A DNA stretch of 14,442 nucleotides. It comes from Desulfocapsaceae bacterium (lineage in GTDB: Bacteria > Desulfobacterota > Desulfobulbia > Desulfobulbales > Desulfocapsaceae). Location: the NCBI GenBank assembly GCA_029934775.1, contig JAOZLO010000008.1:1-14442 (forward strand). The letters are read 5' to 3'. Each line of letters starts with the position of its first letter. The stretch's first letter is position 1. The notes beneath the pieces are model-generated. The model had not been told where the DNA came from. It ran no database searches and saw nothing but the letters and a program-made list of their open reading frames with translations. Positions 14,029-14,442 of the stretch are shown piece by piece. The position numbers were made by a program, and so were the translations under genes.

Positions 14029-14442
14029 ATGTTAAAGAAAATTATCGCCTGCAGTGTAGTATCATTATTTGTTTTCTATGGAGCAGCCAGTTTTATCAGT
14101 GCAGCTGTAGATGCTGGTCCAGCTGAAATCACTATGGTTTCGGAAAAATCAAAAAAACCTAAGAAAGCAGTTTTCCCTCACAAGCAACATCAAGACACAC
14201 TGAAATGTGCCGAATGTCATCATCAGATGGTGGACGGAAAGAAGACCCCTTACGCAGAAGGACAGGAGATTGGAAAATGTGAGTCATGTCACAACAAAGA
14301 AGTACTGCCAGGTAAAAAATCAGGTAAACTGAAGCTTGATACAATTAAAGGTGCGGGACATGGGAAATGTCTGGCATGCCATAAAGAAGTGGCCAAAAAA
14401 GACCCGGCTCTTAAAGCAAAGAAAATTGATAAGTGTGCTGCC
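14029..14442 (+). CDS. Class III (cytochrome c3-like) multihaem cytochrome c, N-terminal part
   Basis: Periplasmic electron carrier, cut by the right edge after 138 codons without a stop. Signal peptide 1-25 (MLKKIIACSVV to FISA), then a lysine-rich linker. The cytochrome c3 pattern begins with FPHKQHQDTLKCAECHH: His51 and His54 are axial-ligand candidates, Cys60-x-x-Cys63-His64 binds the first haem, and His65 matches the CHH ligand. CESCH (84-88) and CLACH (114-118) bind the second and third. KCAA at the edge (Cys136) is very probably the start of a fourth CXXCH, making a tetrahaem protein. The start has GAGGGG six bases upstream. Expected partners are hydrogenases, formate dehydrogenases or membrane electron-transfer complexes; none is visible here. 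Haem insertion presumably uses the adjacent ResB/CcsA. Confidence 0.93.
   Translation, partial: MLKKIIACSVVSLFVFYGAASFISAAVDAGPAEITMVSEKSKKPKKAVFPHKQHQDTLKCAECHHQMVDGKKTPYAEGQEIGKCESCHNKEVLPGKKSGKLKLDTIKGAGHGKCLACHKEVAKKDPALKAKKIDKCAA

Noticed and set aside
1..14442. CRISPR array, tRNA, rRNA, transposase or integrase
   Set aside because: Scanning both strands showed no regularly spaced repeats, cloverleaf patterns or recombinase motifs.

Overview
The window looks like chromosomal DNA from a Desulfobacterota (former Deltaproteobacteria) relative, most likely an anaerobic sulfur or metal respirer of the Desulfobulbales type. Four things point there: an exported class III (cytochrome c3-like) multihaem cytochrome, a System II (ResB/CcsA) cytochrome c maturation pair beside it, the ftsE-ftsX-envC-ctpA gene order, and a four-cysteine (C+) form of ribosomal protein L28. 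This assignment is inferred from gene content; no 16S rRNA gene is present.

Layout. Positions 1-1429 hold the 5' part of ileS on the minus strand, running off the left edge. A 455-base divergent spacer with two kinds of repeat follows. Then comes a plus-strand cell-envelope cluster: ftsE and ftsX (overlapping by 4 bases), an EnvC-like murein hydrolase activator with a degenerate LytM domain, and the carboxyl-terminal processing protease ctpA. Era (minus) and an RNase II/R-family exonuclease (plus) diverge from 7391-7643. Behind the exonuclease sits a small XRE-type regulator whose reading frame stays open past its stop codon.

Next is a secreted glycine-zipper protein whose signal peptide is in a different frame from its body. 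It converges on a small unrecognised minus-strand gene that follows rpmB. The right end carries resB and ccsA, then a strong consensus-like promoter and the beginning of a class III cytochrome c gene cut by the right edge.

How the genes fit together. FtsEX is an ABC-type machine that in E. coli uses ATP hydrolysis to switch the periplasmic activator EnvC, which activates cell-wall amidases at the septum. The envC-like gene here has lost every zinc and catalytic position of the M23 fold, so it fits an activator and not an enzyme. CtpA is a periplasmic serine protease of the same compartment. ResB and CcsA deliver and attach haem to CXXCH motifs outside the membrane, and the next gene encodes a substrate for that system. 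IleS, L28, Era and the RNase are translation, ribosome-assembly and RNA-decay housekeeping genes.

The least ordinary content is between the genes. One family of hairpin-forming repeats begins at or just behind the stop codons of envC, ctpA and rpmB, always in the same orientation relative to the gene. A second, 35-base repeat lies immediately upstream of ileS and of the exonuclease start. A third dyad built on GACAGGATTAACAGGAT lies directly before ftsE. I found no CRISPR array, tRNA, rRNA, transposase or integrase, and no obvious new defence or biosynthetic system.
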